A stretch of 64,000 bases of DNA from Methylococcaceae bacterium UBA975. GTDB lineage: Bacteria; Pseudomonadota; Gammaproteobacteria; Methylococcales; Cycloclasticaceae. Numbering within the stretch: the first letter of the stretch is position 1; each line of letters opens with the position of its first letter. The stretch covers positions 351,153-415,152 of the forward strand of contig DBBV01000018.1 in NCBI GenBank assembly GCA_002292375.1, given 5' to 3'. A program made the translations under genes and the position numbers. Positions 53,059-62,245 of the stretch are shown piece by piece. The notes under the pieces are model-generated. The model was not told the DNA's origin. It did no database searches and saw nothing but the letters and a program-made list of their open reading frames with translations.

Positions 53059-53451
53059 TTATTCACCCCGCAATGCTGAAAGGTAAGATGAAATTTTGCC
53101 GTTTAGAAAACGTACAGAGGTTTGATAATCGAGTGCATTTTGAGCATAACGTGCCTGTTCAGCGTTAACATCTACGGTATTGCCATCCAATGAGGCACTA
53201 TTTGGAATGCGATAGGACAGATTTATAGTGGCCGGTGACTTATCGAAACCAACATGATTGGCGTTAGTTCGCCGTAGCGAGGTTTGGGACCCATCCAGTT
53301 GGTTTAAAACTGACTTAAAGTCAAAGTCTCTAGCCTTATACCCAGGGGTATCAGCATTAGCCATATTAGAGGCCAGCACTTCAGCCCGTTTGGAACGAAA
53401 AATAAGGCCTTTTTCGTGTACACCAAATAATGAGTCGATGGTAGATATCAT
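53059..53451 (-). CDS. flgB: Proximal rod protein FlgB
   Basis: A 130-residue rod protein and first gene of the flgBCDEFGHIJ operon. It begins MISTIDSLFGVHEKGLIFRS and has VLASNMANADTPGYKARDFDF. The ATG at 53451 is preceded by AGGAG; an in-frame ATG at 53493 lies within the sigma54 promoter and cannot be the start of a message from it. Confidence 0.95.
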   Translation of the reverse strand: MISTIDSLFGVHEKGLIFRSKRAEVLASNMANADTPGYKARDFDFKSVLNQLDGSQTSLRRTNANHVGFDKSPATINLSYRIPNSASLDGNTVDVNAEQARYAQNALDYQTSVRFLNGKISSYLSALRGE

Positions 53452-53482
53452 GTCTTGCTCCTGTTTTGTTAAAAACAATAGA

Positions 53483-53497
53483 GCAGAAACCATGCCA
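53483..53497 (-). promoter_or_regulatory. Sigma54 promoter of the flgB operon
   Basis: On the minus strand TGGCATGGTTTCTGC has the invariant GG and GC separated by 10 bp (consensus TGGCACG-N4-TTGC). Transcription should begin about 12 bp on, some 20 bp before the flgB ATG. Confidence 0.8.
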
Positions 53498-53552
53498 AAT
53501 CTTTTATTACTTTATATTCAAGTACTTAAGTAAAATTTTATCGCGTTAAAAA

Positions 53553-53587
53553 CGGCAAAAAAAGCGGCAACAGCGGCAAACCGGCAA
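53553..53587. promoter_or_regulatory. Four CGGCAA boxes upstream of the flgB promoter
   Basis: CGGCAA occurs at 53553, 53565, 53574 and 53582, all in the same direction, 55-90 bp upstream of the sigma54 -24 box of flgB. The distance is right for an enhancer bound by a sigma54 activator (FlrC/FleR or FleQ type). The hexamer resembles half-sites known for the FlbD/FlrC class. The boxes lie just before the end of cheR. Confidence 0.5.
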
Positions 53588-53604
53588 CAATGTAACCTGT
53601 AAAA

Positions 53605-54414
53605 TTAGCTTTTCCGGTAGTATTTGCAACCGGCATCTCTAACAATTTGAAGCCCTTTAACGTTTTCGGGAACTTGCTCAGAACTGCTCAAAAACAGGTA
53701 GCCGCCGGGTTTTATCCGTTGGGCAATGCGATTCAAAATATCGACCTTTGTTGCTGTTGCAAAATATATTAAAACATACCGACAAAAAACCACGTCAAAG
53801 TCACCTAGTGTAGAAAAATCATTAATTAAATTTAATTGCTGAAATAAAACCCTTGAACGATGTTTGTCAGAAACTTCCCAGCCGCCCCTTACACCTTTAA
53901 AGTGCTCAGCTTTAATCTCATTGGGCAGCCCTCTCGATAATTGCATATCGGTGTAGACGCCTTTCTTTGCTTGATGAATGTTTTTTTCAGAAATATCCGT
54001 CGCGACAATCTGTACCGTGGGTCGCTTATTAATTAAGTGTAAAGCTTTATCAATAGACAAGCTGAGGCTAAAAGCTTCTTGACCTGTGGAGCAAGCCGCA
54101 GACCATAATGAGATGCGCTCTTTTTCGCCCAGTTCAGTGACTACCTTTTGTTCTAGCGCATGAAAATGCAGTGAGTCTCGAAACCAAAAGGTTTCGTTTG
54201 TCGTCATCGCCCCCACAACTTTCATCGTTAAAATATCGTCGGGCATTGCCTCAATCAATGAAAGCAAATCATCCAATTCATCAACGCCTATCTCATTTAA
54301 CAAAGGGCGCAACCTATTATTGACAAGGTATTGCTTATTGTCCGCTAGGGAAATGCCGCTGGCTACTTTAAGAAAAGTTTGAAAGCGCTGAAACTCAAGC
54401 GCAGTTATTTCCAT
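53605..54414 (-). CDS. cheR: Chemotaxis methyltransferase CheR
   Basis: A 269-residue SAM-dependent glutamate methyltransferase acting on chemoreceptors. The N-terminal helical domain contains VVGAMTTNETFWFRDSLHF; the SAM site is RISLWSAACSTGQEAFSLSL, with IVATDISEKNIHQAKKGVY and DVVFCRYVLIYF. It lies between cheV and flgB, the same order as in Pseudomonas. Confidence 0.95.
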   Translation of the reverse strand: MEITALEFQRFQTFLKVASGISLADNKQYLVNNRLRPLLNEIGVDELDDLLSLIEAMPDDILTMKVVGAMTTNETFWFRDSLHFHALEQKVVTELGEKERISLWSAACSTGQEAFSLSLSIDKALHLINKRPTVQIVATDISEKNIHQAKKGVYTDMQLSRGLPNEIKAEHFKGVRGGWEVSDKHRSRVLFQQLNLINDFSTLGDFDVVFCRYVLIYFATATKVDILNRIAQRIKPGGYLFLSSSEQVPENVKGLQIVRDAGCKYYRKS

Positions 54415-54449
54415 GCCATTAATAACATCAAAGGTGACATCAATTTAGT

Positions 54450-55373
54450 TTAAATCCCTTGTTCAATTCGCATGCGTTGTTGAACGGCCTCAGCCAATTC
54501 ATCTGGCTTGTATTTCGCCATAAAAATATCCGCACCCACACGCTTTACCATGGTTTCATTAAATACACCACTTAATGAGGTGTGTAACATCACATACAAA
54601 CCCTCTAATTCAGGGGTTTTTCGTACTTCAGTCACTAAGGTATAGCCATCCATTCGAGGCATCTCCACATCGGAGATGATCATCGTTAAAAAAGCAGGCA
54701 CATCCACCCCATTAGCGATCCATTTTTTTAAAATATCCAGGCCTTCTTGGCCGTCATTAGCCACTGTATAGTCCATTCCTAGATCGTCGAGTACGCGCTT
54801 GACTTGATTTTGCGCTACGATTGAGTCGTCTACAACTAGGGCATGGCCTTTTTTCTTTAATCGCTTATCAAGGATATCCTTTGAGACACCATCGGGTCCA
54901 TCGTCCACTTCACTAAGGATCTTTTCAACGTCTATAATGAGTACATATTCATCGTCAACTTCAGTTAGCGCAGTAACGTAACCACCATGTTCTACACCAC
55001 TTGGAGGGGGTTTAATGTGTTGCCAATAAAGATTGACAATACGATCAACACCAGCCACCAAAAAGCCTTGTACCGAGCGGTTAAACTCGGTGATGATCAC
55101 GAATGAGTTTTGGTCGTCATTTATTGCAGGTTCTCCAATCGCCATGGACATGTCTATAACCGGAATATCTTTGCCGCGTAACTGGCAAACACCGCGTACG
55201 ACGTCATTGCCGCCTGGTATTTTTGTTAATTTTGGCCGCTGGATGACTTCTTGTATTTTAAACACATTGATACCGAATTTTTGTTCAGTCCCTAAGTCGA
55301 AAATTAAAAGCTCTAACCTATTGGTGCCCGCTAGGTTCGTGCGATCATCGATACCTTTTAATATTCCTGTCAT
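54450..55373 (-). CDS. cheV: Chemotaxis coupling protein CheV
   Basis: A 307-residue CheW-receiver fusion from the ATG at 55373, chosen for its GAGGTG ribosome-binding site; a 13-codon extension upstream is unsupported. The CheW-like domain (FDLGTEQKFGINVFKIQEV, VCQLRGKDIPVIDM) is followed by a receiver domain with ALVVDDSIVAQNQVKRVL, the phospho-acceptor Asp in IISDVEMPRMDGY and Lys in FMAKYKPDEL. It is divergent from flgA. Confidence 0.95.
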   Translation of the reverse strand: MTGILKGIDDRTNLAGTNRLELLIFDLGTEQKFGINVFKIQEVIQRPKLTKIPGGNDVVRGVCQLRGKDIPVIDMSMAIGEPAINDDQNSFVIITEFNRSVQGFLVAGVDRIVNLYWQHIKPPPSGVEHGGYVTALTEVDDEYVLIIDVEKILSEVDDGPDGVSKDILDKRLKKKGHALVVDDSIVAQNQVKRVLDDLGMDYTVANDGQEGLDILKKWIANGVDVPAFLTMIISDVEMPRMDGYTLVTEVRKTPELEGLYVMLHTSLSGVFNETMVKRVGADIFMAKYKPDELAEAVQQRMRIEQGI

Positions 55374-55425
55374 TTCTTTCACCTCGATGCGTTTATGACG
55401 TGTAATTATCATTTTAAAAAAAACT

Positions 55426-55442
55426 ACGGCATAGTTAATGCA
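55426..55442 (+). promoter_or_regulatory. Probable sigma54 promoter of flgA
   Basis: ACGGCATAGTTAATGCA contains GG-N10-GC with good flanks (GGCA and TGCA). It points to flgA and covers the first in-frame ATG at 55438, which excludes that codon as the start of this message. Confidence 0.6.
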
Positions 55443-55488
55443 TGTTTATAAACATACTAAATCCAACATTAAGCATAGGCTAAAATTT

Positions 55489-56190
55489 ATGAACTTGTTT
55501 TCAAAAAAAATATTTTTTTTATTCTTTTTTTTACAACCCGCACTGGCACTTGAAGCCGGTTTTGAAAAACATGACGAAATCAAACAACAGGCACACCGTT
55601 TTCTTGAGGCTAATTTAGGCGTCATCGACAAAGAATACAACATACAAATTCACACCATTGACCCTAGGTTAAAACTAAAAAAATGCCCATCACCTCTCCA
55701 GATACACTTAACGGACACACCGATAAAGCCGGGTAGAAATACGCTCAATATCCGTTGTGTTTCAACTGCCGACTGGCGAATATTCATATCATCAACAATT
55801 ACACTTTATGATGATGTGCTTGTTGCAAACAAACCCATGAGGAAAGGGCATTTGATACAAAAAGATGACATCCGCCTGATGAAAAAAGAAATCGATAACT
55901 TAGGATCCCTTTATCTCTCAGAACCTAGTCAGGCCGTTAATTTAGTGTTAAAAAGAAGACTCCGCAAAGACGACATAATCAATGTAAATACGTTGGCTCA
56001 GCCTATCTTAATCAACAGGGGCGACCGGGTGTCTATCATGGCCAGTAATGACGGTTTTAAAATAAGCATGAAAGGTATCGCTCTAAAAAAAGGCAGTATG
56101 GGCGACAAAATAACGGTTAAGAACATACGAACTAAAAAAATCATTCAAGCAGTGGTAACAAACAAAAACACCGTTAAAGTAACCATCTAA
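55489..56190 (+). CDS. flgA: P-ring assembly chaperone FlgA
   Basis: A 233-residue periplasmic FlgA from the ATG at 55489, giving a clean signal peptide (MNLFSKKIFFLFFFLQPALA). An upstream ATG at 55438 overlaps the sigma54 promoter. The SAF domain is seen in MRKGHLIQKDDIRLMKKEID and RRLRKDDIINVNTLAQPILI, and the C-terminus GDKITVKNIRTKKIIQAVV is typical. It helps P-ring formation by FlgI. Confidence 0.92.
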   Translation: MNLFSKKIFFLFFFLQPALALEAGFEKHDEIKQQAHRFLEANLGVIDKEYNIQIHTIDPRLKLKKCPSPLQIHLTDTPIKPGRNTLNIRCVSTADWRIFISSTITLYDDVLVANKPMRKGHLIQKDDIRLMKKEIDNLGSLYLSEPSQAVNLVLKRRLRKDDIINVNTLAQPILINRGDRVSIMASNDGFKISMKGIALKKGSMGDKITVKNIRTKKIIQAVVTNKNTVKVTI

Positions 56191-56207
56191 CATTTTTTTA
56201 TACGGCC

Positions 56208-56234
56208 TTAAGGTTTATCAACTTCAGCCGATAA
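56208..56234 (+). promoter_or_regulatory. Sigma28 promoter of flgMN
   Basis: TTAAGGTT, 11 bp, then a perfect GCCGATAA. It lies 26 bp upstream of the flgM ATG, so flgMN should be expressed with the late genes, as in other flagellar systems. Confidence 0.75.
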
Positions 56235-56259
56235 ACGTTAAAACAGACCAGGAGCTATT

Positions 56260-56586
56260 ATGTCTATAAATATAAAAAGGACGTCGAACAAATCCAATCA
56301 GACTTCTTCAAAAAAATCGAATGATGCCGGTAAGAGCGGCAAAGCCCCCACGACAACACCGAATAGGCCCGCCAACGCTGACAGTATTGATTTAACGACA
56401 ACAGCCTCAACGCTTCAACAGGTCGAACAATCACTGAGTGACATACCCATTATCGATAATGCCCGCGTCGAAAGCGTTTCACAATCGATAGAGAACGGCG
56501 ACTATGAAATCAATGATGACACTATAGCCGAACGGATCATTAATAATGAAACCGTCCTTCTTACTCCAAAAAAGAAATCACTATGA
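56260..56586 (+). CDS. flgM: Anti-sigma28 factor FlgM
   Basis: A 108-residue FlgM. The N-terminal half is disordered (Ser-, Lys-, Thr-rich). The C-terminal sigma28-binding helices have DNARVESVSQSIENGDYEIN and DDTIAERIINNETVLL. An AGGAG ribosome-binding site lies upstream. The stop overlaps the flgN start by 4 bp. Confidence 0.9.
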   Translation: MSINIKRTSNKSNQTSSKKSNDAGKSGKAPTTTPNRPANADSIDLTTTASTLQQVEQSLSDIPIIDNARVESVSQSIENGDYEINDDTIAERIINNETVLLTPKKKSL

Positions 56587-57074
56587 ACACACATGCCTTA
56601 GACCAATTAATGGGGTTATTACAAACCTTAACAACCCTTTCAAACCAATTAAATGACCTTTTAAAACAAGAAAAGATCAGTTTAGAAACGCCTAACAGTA
56701 TCGATTTATTAACCCTTTCATCTGCTAAAAAAAGACTGGTGTCAGAACTGGAAAACAACACAAAAAAAACACACGCCTTTTTAAAGAAGATCAACGTAAC
56801 CAGAGGCTTATATCAATTAAATGATTTTATTTCACAATTAAAAATCACTGATAAAAAGCAAGTAATGAGCGACCTTTGGTCAGACGTTCAGCGGCTGTCT
56901 ATCGACAATAAAAGCCAAAACGAGGTGAATGGTTCTATTATTGAATTGAATCGTCGTTATACTCAACGTTCACTTGCAGTACTTCGTGGCCAATTAGGCG
57001 GCAATAACACAACGTATGGTTCTAACGGACAATCAATGAGCAGTAAGATATCAAGAAACATCACCACAGCTTAA
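56583..57074 (+). CDS. flgN: Flagellar export chaperone FlgN
   Basis: A 163-residue helical chaperone for FlgK and FlgL. Long helices include LDQLMGLLQTLTTLSNQLNDLLKQE and LSSAKKRLVSELENNTKKTHAFL; the C-terminus contains EVNGSIIELNRRYTQRSLAVLRGQ, the substrate-binding helix region, ending in a flexible Asn/Gly/Ser tail. It is coupled to flgM by a 4-bp overlap. Confidence 0.88.
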   Translation: MNTHALDQLMGLLQTLTTLSNQLNDLLKQEKISLETPNSIDLLTLSSAKKRLVSELENNTKKTHAFLKKINVTRGLYQLNDFISQLKITDKKQVMSDLWSDVQRLSIDNKSQNEVNGSIIELNRRYTQRSLAVLRGQLGGNNTTYGSNGQSMSSKISRNITTA

Positions 57075-57081
57075 AGAAGCA

Positions 57082-57855
57082 ATGACCTTTCTGTCTGAAC
57101 TAAAAGCTATTTTATCTACGGAAAGGAAAAAACACGACCTTTACGACGACAACCCAAATTTTATAACGAGGCCGAACCGCATTCATTACATGCTGCGAAA
57201 ATTAGCCGCCTCTAACGTCCATGTTTCGGTTGTTTTAAACGATCAATCCGAATACACCAGTAGAATTTCAGATGTTCTAAAAGAAGGGTTTTTACTCGAC
57301 CCGTTTAACGATAAGGACGGTCATAACAAAGTAACAACCAATTCAATCATCCAAGTTAACGCTAAACAACAAGCTGTTCATTTTAAATTTAATACGGTCA
57401 TCCTTAAGCCCAACGCCCCCTTTGACACAGGTTATATTGCCGCATTACCAGAAAAAATTTATTACCCGCAAAAAAGGGCTTTCTTTCGTATTCCTTTAGA
57501 CGCGATAGGAAAGTATAGCGTTAACGCAGCGATTCAGTTTTCCGAAAACGAGGTATCTGGCTATTTATACGATGTAAGTTACGGTGGAGCATGCATCGCT
57601 GTTCAATCGAGCAGTTATGTTAAGAAAGGGGATATATTATCACCCAGCAGCATTCGTTTAAAACATGGCTTGACTGCCTATGTTGACCTAACCGTCTGTT
57701 CGGTAAAAAGAAACCCACGAGAGGGGTTTACACGTCTTGGCTGCGAGTTTCTTAATTTGGATACGGAGTCTAAACGACATATTCACAAATTCATTGCCGA
57801 ATGCGAACGTGAGCGCGCCAAAAACCAAATAAACCCTGTTTTAAAAAACACATAA
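57082..57855 (+). CDS. PilZ flagellar brake protein (FlgZ/YcgR-like)
   Basis: A 257-residue two-domain protein. The N-terminal YcgR-like domain covers about residues 15-120; the PilZ domain starts at PQKRAFFRIPLD (RxxxR-type c-di-GMP motif) and contains YDVSYGGACI ((D/N)xSxxG motif, near residue 168). YcgR/FlgZ slows the flagellar motor when c-di-GMP is high. It is encoded directly after flgMN, the same place as flgZ in Pseudomonas. Confidence 0.88.
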   Translation: MTFLSELKAILSTERKKHDLYDDNPNFITRPNRIHYMLRKLAASNVHVSVVLNDQSEYTSRISDVLKEGFLLDPFNDKDGHNKVTTNSIIQVNAKQQAVHFKFNTVILKPNAPFDTGYIAALPEKIYYPQKRAFFRIPLDAIGKYSVNAAIQFSENEVSGYLYDVSYGGACIAVQSSSYVKKGDILSPSSIRLKHGLTAYVDLTVCSVKRNPREGFTRLGCEFLNLDTESKRHIHKFIAECERERAKNQINPVLKNT

Positions 57856-57956
57856 AACATCCACTTTCCACTACCCTTGAAAACCTCATTAGTGCTATCA
57901 TTTAAGCCAATAAAACTCTACTTTTAAGGCCAAAATTAGCACCTTATTTTATCGAC

Positions 57957-58033
57957 GCCTCGGTAGCTCAGTTGGATAGAGCGCACCCCTCCTAAGGGTG
58001 AAGTCGCAGGTTCGAATCCTGCTCGGGGCACCA
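57957..58033 (+). tRNA. tRNA-Arg (anticodon CCT)
   Basis: A 77-base tRNA with encoded CCA. The acceptor GCCTCGG pairs with TCGGGGC (two wobble pairs). The D arm is GCTCAGTTGGATAGAGC, the anticodon arm CACCC-CTCCTAA-GGGTG gives anticodon CCT for codon AGG, and the T arm is GCAGG-TTCGAAT-CCTGC. It lies alone between the PilZ gene and sucA. No integrated element or att duplication is seen next to it. Confidence 0.95.
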
Positions 58034-58133
58034 AATTTAGTAGATTGAATTTTTTTTTAAGAATAATCATATATTTTATATATTCTGAACTACACTAAAA
58101 CTAGACAACTTCATACCTGACGGAATACATTTG

Positions 58134-60953
58134 ATGAATAACTTGCTTCAGCTTTTTAAAAGCACATCCGCTCTTAACGGGGCAAACGCTAATTTTGTTG
58201 AGGATATGTACGAACAATACCTGAATGACCCCGATTCAGTAGATCCCCAGTGGCAAAAAGAGTTTAATGCCATTCGCTCTAATGCCGAAAGCATAGATAT
58301 CCCCCATTCATCCATAAAAAAACATTTTGCCGACCTTGCCAAGGCACCAACCGGTATGCGTGTTATTCAAGGTGGGGTGTCAGCCGAACAGCTTTCAAAA
58401 CAAGCTGCAGTGTCTAGACTAATGAATGCTTATCGTATTAACGGGCATAAACAAGCCAACGTTAACCCTTTAAAAAAGAACCAAACAAAACATATTGCTG
58501 AATTGGATATTGCTTTTCACGGTCTCAGCGAACTGGATTTAAATACACAATTTGACACCGGCACGCTGCACAATACCCCTGAGCAATTAGCCCTTAAGGA
58601 TATCCTCCCTATCCTTCAAGAAACCTACTGCGGCAGCATCGGGGTTGAATACATGCATATTTCAAATACCGAAATGCGCTCATGGGTTCGTCGCCGTATG
58701 GAAGGCCCTCGCGGGCATTTAAGTTTAAACACTGATCAGAAGAAATGGCTTTTAAAGCTATTGAGCGCAGCCGAGGGCATAGAAAATTACTTGCACCGCA
58801 CCTATGTCGGCCAAAAGCGGTTTTCATTAGAAGGCGGCGAAAGCTTAATCCCTATGCTCGACGAAATGCTTCAGCGCTGCGGCGAGCACGGCGTAAAAGA
58901 AACCGTTATTGGTATGGCACATCGCGGTAGGTTAAATGTATTAGTCAATATCTTTGGCAAAAACCCTGCTATTTTGTTTGAAGAATTCGAAGGCAAGCGT
59001 TCAGCCTCCCCTTCAAAAAACGGGTCCGGTGACGTTAAATACCATATGGGCTTTTCATCAGATATAGCCACGCCCAGCGGCGAGATGCATTTAGCGCTAG
59101 CCTTTAACCCGTCACACCTTGAAATCATTAACCCCGTTGTTGAAGGGTCTGTTCGCGCAAGGCAAGATCGACGCGGCCAATCTGGAGAAAATGAGGTGGT
59201 CGCCATTCAGATTCACGGTGATTCTGCTTTTTCAGGCCAAGGCGTGGTGATGGAAACCCTACAGATGTCCCGCACCCGAGGCTACGGCGTCGGTGGCACT
59301 ATCCATATCGTTATTAACAACCAAGTCGGCTTTACCACCAGCAACCCCGCGGATACACGATCCACCCTGTATTGCACTGACGTGGCTAAAATGTTGGAAA
59401 CACCGATATTACATGTAAACGGTGATGATCCCGAAGCGGTCCTATTTGCATCACAACTCGCAGTAGATTTTCGTAAAGAGTTTAAGCAAGACATTGTTAT
59501 TGACATGATTTGTTATCGCCGCCGTGGTCATAACGAGGCTGATGAGCCTGCTGTCACCCAACCGCTAATGTATAAAACCATTCGCGCCATGGCCACTACG
59601 CGTAAGTTGTATGCCAACAGTTTGATTAAAGAAGGTACGATAAACGCCGAAGATGCTGCCAAACTTGAGGCTGAATACCGGGCCGCCTTAGAAAAAGGCG
59701 AGATCGTTTCACGGCCTATTTTAGACCATAAGGTTAACCCGTTCGTTGCAAAATGGGATACCTTTTTAAACAGTAAGTGGGATGATCCCTGCGATACCAC
59801 TGTAACGGCAAAGCAATTCCATAAAATTTCTGAATTAATGCTCGAGCTACCACCCGAGTTTGCCGTGCAAGCACGCGTTGAAAAAGTCCTAGAAAGCCGA
59901 AAAAAAATGTCGGTCGGCGCCCAACCTATTGATTGGGGCTACGCAGAAAATATGGCCTACGGCACTTTATTGGCACAAGGGCGAGACATTCGCATCACCG
60001 GACAAGACGTAGGCCGGGGAACATTCTTTCACCGTCACGCAGTGTTACACAACACTCAAAATGGCGAAACCTATATACCCTTAAGACACTTGATGCTAAA
60101 ACAAGGAACATTTTCCTTGTACGACTCGTTTTTATCAGAAGAAGCTGTGCTCGGTTTTGAGTATGGTTACTCGACGACAGAACCAGACGACTTGGTGATA
60201 TGGGAAGCGCAATTTGGCGACTTTGCTAATGGCGCCCAGGTGGTGATGGATCAGTTTATTAGCTCTGGCGAAACCAAATGGGGCCGTCTCTGTGGCTTGG
60301 TCATGTTATTACCACATGGTTATGAAGGCCAAGGCCCTGAGCATTCATCTGCCCGCTTAGAACGCTATTTACAATTGTGCGCCGAACACAATATGCAAAT
60401 TTGCGTACCGTCTACACCGGCACAGATATTCCACCTACTGCGTCGCCAGTCATTGAGTTTTTTCCGTAAACCATTAGTAATCATGAGCCCTAAAAGCTTA
60501 TTACGACACAAGCTGGCCACCTCTACATTAGAAGAGCTAACCAAAGGATCCTTTCAACCATTAATCCAAGAAATCGACGATATCGACCCTAAAAAGGTCA
60601 CTCGAGTAATTGTCTGTTCTGGCAAGGTTTACTACGATTTACTGGAACGCCGTAGAGAAGATAAATTAGAGCACGTCGCTATCTTACGAGCTGAACAGCT
60701 ATACCCGTTCCCTATCGAGGAATTACAAGCGTCGTTTAAAAAATACCCTAAACTGAAACAATTTGTTTGGTGCCAAGAAGAACCTATGAATCAAGGCGCT
60801 TGGTATCAAATTAGGCACCGGTTTTTTGACTTATTAAGTAAAAAATTAGAACTTAAATATGCCGGACGCGAGATGTCAGCCTCACCCGCTGTAGGCCAAT
60901 TTAGTTTGCATGTCGAGCAACAACAAAAACTAATCCATGAAGCACTTTATTAA
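58134..60953 (+). CDS. sucA: 2-oxoglutarate dehydrogenase E1 component
   Basis: A 939-residue thiamine-diphosphate E1 of the 2-oxoglutarate dehydrogenase complex. The N-terminal E2-binding helix is VEDMYEQYLNDPDSVDPQWQ; catalytic segments are GMAHRGRLNVLVNIFGK, GDSAFSGQGVVMETL (ThDP motif, continuing to NNQVGFTTSNPADTRST) and LPHGYEGQGPEHSSARLER. The ATG at 58134 is preferred to the TTG one codon upstream. It is followed by sucB and lpdA. Confidence 0.96.
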   Translation: MNNLLQLFKSTSALNGANANFVEDMYEQYLNDPDSVDPQWQKEFNAIRSNAESIDIPHSSIKKHFADLAKAPTGMRVIQGGVSAEQLSKQAAVSRLMNAYRINGHKQANVNPLKKNQTKHIAELDIAFHGLSELDLNTQFDTGTLHNTPEQLALKDILPILQETYCGSIGVEYMHISNTEMRSWVRRRMEGPRGHLSLNTDQKKWLLKLLSAAEGIENYLHRTYVGQKRFSLEGGESLIPMLDEMLQRCGEHGVKETVIGMAHRGRLNVLVNIFGKNPAILFEEFEGKRSASPSKNGSGDVKYHMGFSSDIATPSGEMHLALAFNPSHLEIINPVVEGSVRARQDRRGQSGENEVVAIQIHGDSAFSGQGVVMETLQMSRTRGYGVGGTIHIVINNQVGFTTSNPADTRSTLYCTDVAKMLETPILHVNGDDPEAVLFASQLAVDFRKEFKQDIVIDMICYRRRGHNEADEPAVTQPLMYKTIRAMATTRKLYANSLIKEGTINAEDAAKLEAEYRAALEKGEIVSRPILDHKVNPFVAKWDTFLNSKWDDPCDTTVTAKQFHKISELMLELPPEFAVQARVEKVLESRKKMSVGAQPIDWGYAENMAYGTLLAQGRDIRITGQDVGRGTFFHRHAVLHNTQNGETYIPLRHLMLKQGTFSLYDSFLSEEAVLGFEYGYSTTEPDDLVIWEAQFGDFANGAQVVMDQFISSGETKWGRLCGLVMLLPHGYEGQGPEHSSARLERYLQLCAEHNMQICVPSTPAQIFHLLRRQSLSFFRKPLVIMSPKSLLRHKLATSTLEELTKGSFQPLIQEIDDIDPKKVTRVIVCSGKVYYDLLERRREDKLEHVAILRAEQLYPFPIEELQASFKKYPKLKQFVWCQEEPMNQGAWYQIRHRFFDLLSKKLELKYAGREMSASPAVGQFSLHVEQQQKLIHEALY

Positions 60954-60983
60954 TAACATTAAGATTTTACAAAGGACCAAATC

Positions 60984-62228
60984 ATGAGCATTGAAGTCGT
61001 AGTACCCAGCCTCCCGGAATCCGTTGCGGATGCAACTCTAGTTACTTGGCATAAGAAAGCTGGCGACGCCATTCTAAAGGACGAAAACCTTGTCGACTTA
61101 GAAACTGACAAAGTTGTCTTAGAGGTCCCTGCCTTAGCGGACGGTATACTGGCTGAAATTTTTGAAACAGAAGGTGCTACCGTTGTCGGTGGCCAACTGA
61201 TTGCCCGTATTGAAGAAGGAAGTGGCAGCGCTAGCATAGAAACACCGCCTAGCACTCAAACAGAACCGACAATAGCGGCTGTGGAAATAAACTCAGGCTC
61301 CAGTGAAGCATTAAGTCCCGCGGTTAGAAAATTAGTGGCAGAACACGGTTTAGACACCACTAAAATTACAGCTACCGGAAAAGGCGGAAGAATAACAAAA
61401 ACTGATATTCTTAATCACCTAAACGCTCTATCAAGCGAGGCTAAAGAACCACAAACAGCTCCTGCAGCTATGGCTGCGCCTGCTAAAGCAACAGCTGCAG
61501 AACAAAAACCCACACTACCCTCCAGCGATCGCGCCGAACAACGCGTACCGATGACCCGTTTGCGCGCTAAAGTTGCAGAACGATTAATTCAAGCACAGCA
61601 AAACACCGCCATGTTGACGACTTTTAATGAAGTCAATATGCAACCTATTATGGATATCCGTAATAAATACAAAGAGACCTTTGCCAAAGTACACGAAACC
61701 AAATTGGGTTTTATGTCCTTTTTTGTTAAAGCGGCCGTCGAAGCCTTAAAACTTTACCCCGTCGTCAACGCATCAGTCGATGAGCAAGACATTATTTATC
61801 ACGGTTTTTATGATATAGGGATCGCCGTCTCCTCACCAAGAGGCCTAGTAGTACCCGTCTTAAGGGATGCCGACTTGCGTAATTTTGCTGGCATTGAAAA
61901 CGGTATTGCAGAGTTTGGTGAAAAAGCGCGAAATGGCAGCCTAAGTTATGAAGACTTAACCGGCGGAACCTTCACTATCACCAATGGTGGCGTATTTGGC
62001 TCGATGATGTCTACACCCATTTTAAACCCACCGCAAAGTGCTATTTTAGGCATGCATGCAATCAATCAGCGCGTCGTGGTTGAAAATGGTGAAATGGTTA
62101 TTCGCCCAATGATGTACTTAGCCTTATCTTATGATCATCGAATTATTGATGGTAAAGAAGCTGTTTCATTCCTAGTCACCATCAAAGACTTCCTAGAAGA
62201 TCCCTCTAGGTTACTCTTAAACGTATAA
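60984..62228 (+). CDS. sucB: 2-oxoglutarate dehydrogenase E2 (dihydrolipoyl succinyltransferase)
   Basis: A 414-residue E2 subunit: one lipoyl domain with DLETDKVVLEVPA (lipoyl-Lys near residue 43), the E1/E3-binding domain (SPAVRKLVAEHGLDTTKITATGKGGRITK, in parts LSPAVRKLVAEHGL), Ala/Pro linkers, and the catalytic domain ending ALSYDHRIIDGKEAVSFLV with active-site His and Asp. It forms the core of the complex. Confidence 0.96.
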   Translation: MSIEVVVPSLPESVADATLVTWHKKAGDAILKDENLVDLETDKVVLEVPALADGILAEIFETEGATVVGGQLIARIEEGSGSASIETPPSTQTEPTIAAVEINSGSSEALSPAVRKLVAEHGLDTTKITATGKGGRITKTDILNHLNALSSEAKEPQTAPAAMAAPAKATAAEQKPTLPSSDRAEQRVPMTRLRAKVAERLIQAQQNTAMLTTFNEVNMQPIMDIRNKYKETFAKVHETKLGFMSFFVKAAVEALKLYPVVNASVDEQDIIYHGFYDIGIAVSSPRGLVVPVLRDADLRNFAGIENGIAEFGEKARNGSLSYEDLTGGTFTITNGGVFGSMMSTPILNPPQSAILGMHAINQRVVVENGEMVIRPMMYLALSYDHRIIDGKEAVSFLVTIKDFLEDPSRLLLNV

Positions 62229-62245
62229 ACATTTAGGAGTAACTT

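Noticed and set aside
53452..53493. Upstream extension of flgB
   Set aside because: It contains the sigma54 promoter; the ATG at 53451 has an AGGAG site and the family N-terminus.
57957..58033. tRNA-Arg as attachment site of an integrated element
   Set aside because: No integrase, no duplicated tRNA 3' end and only core genes on both sides.
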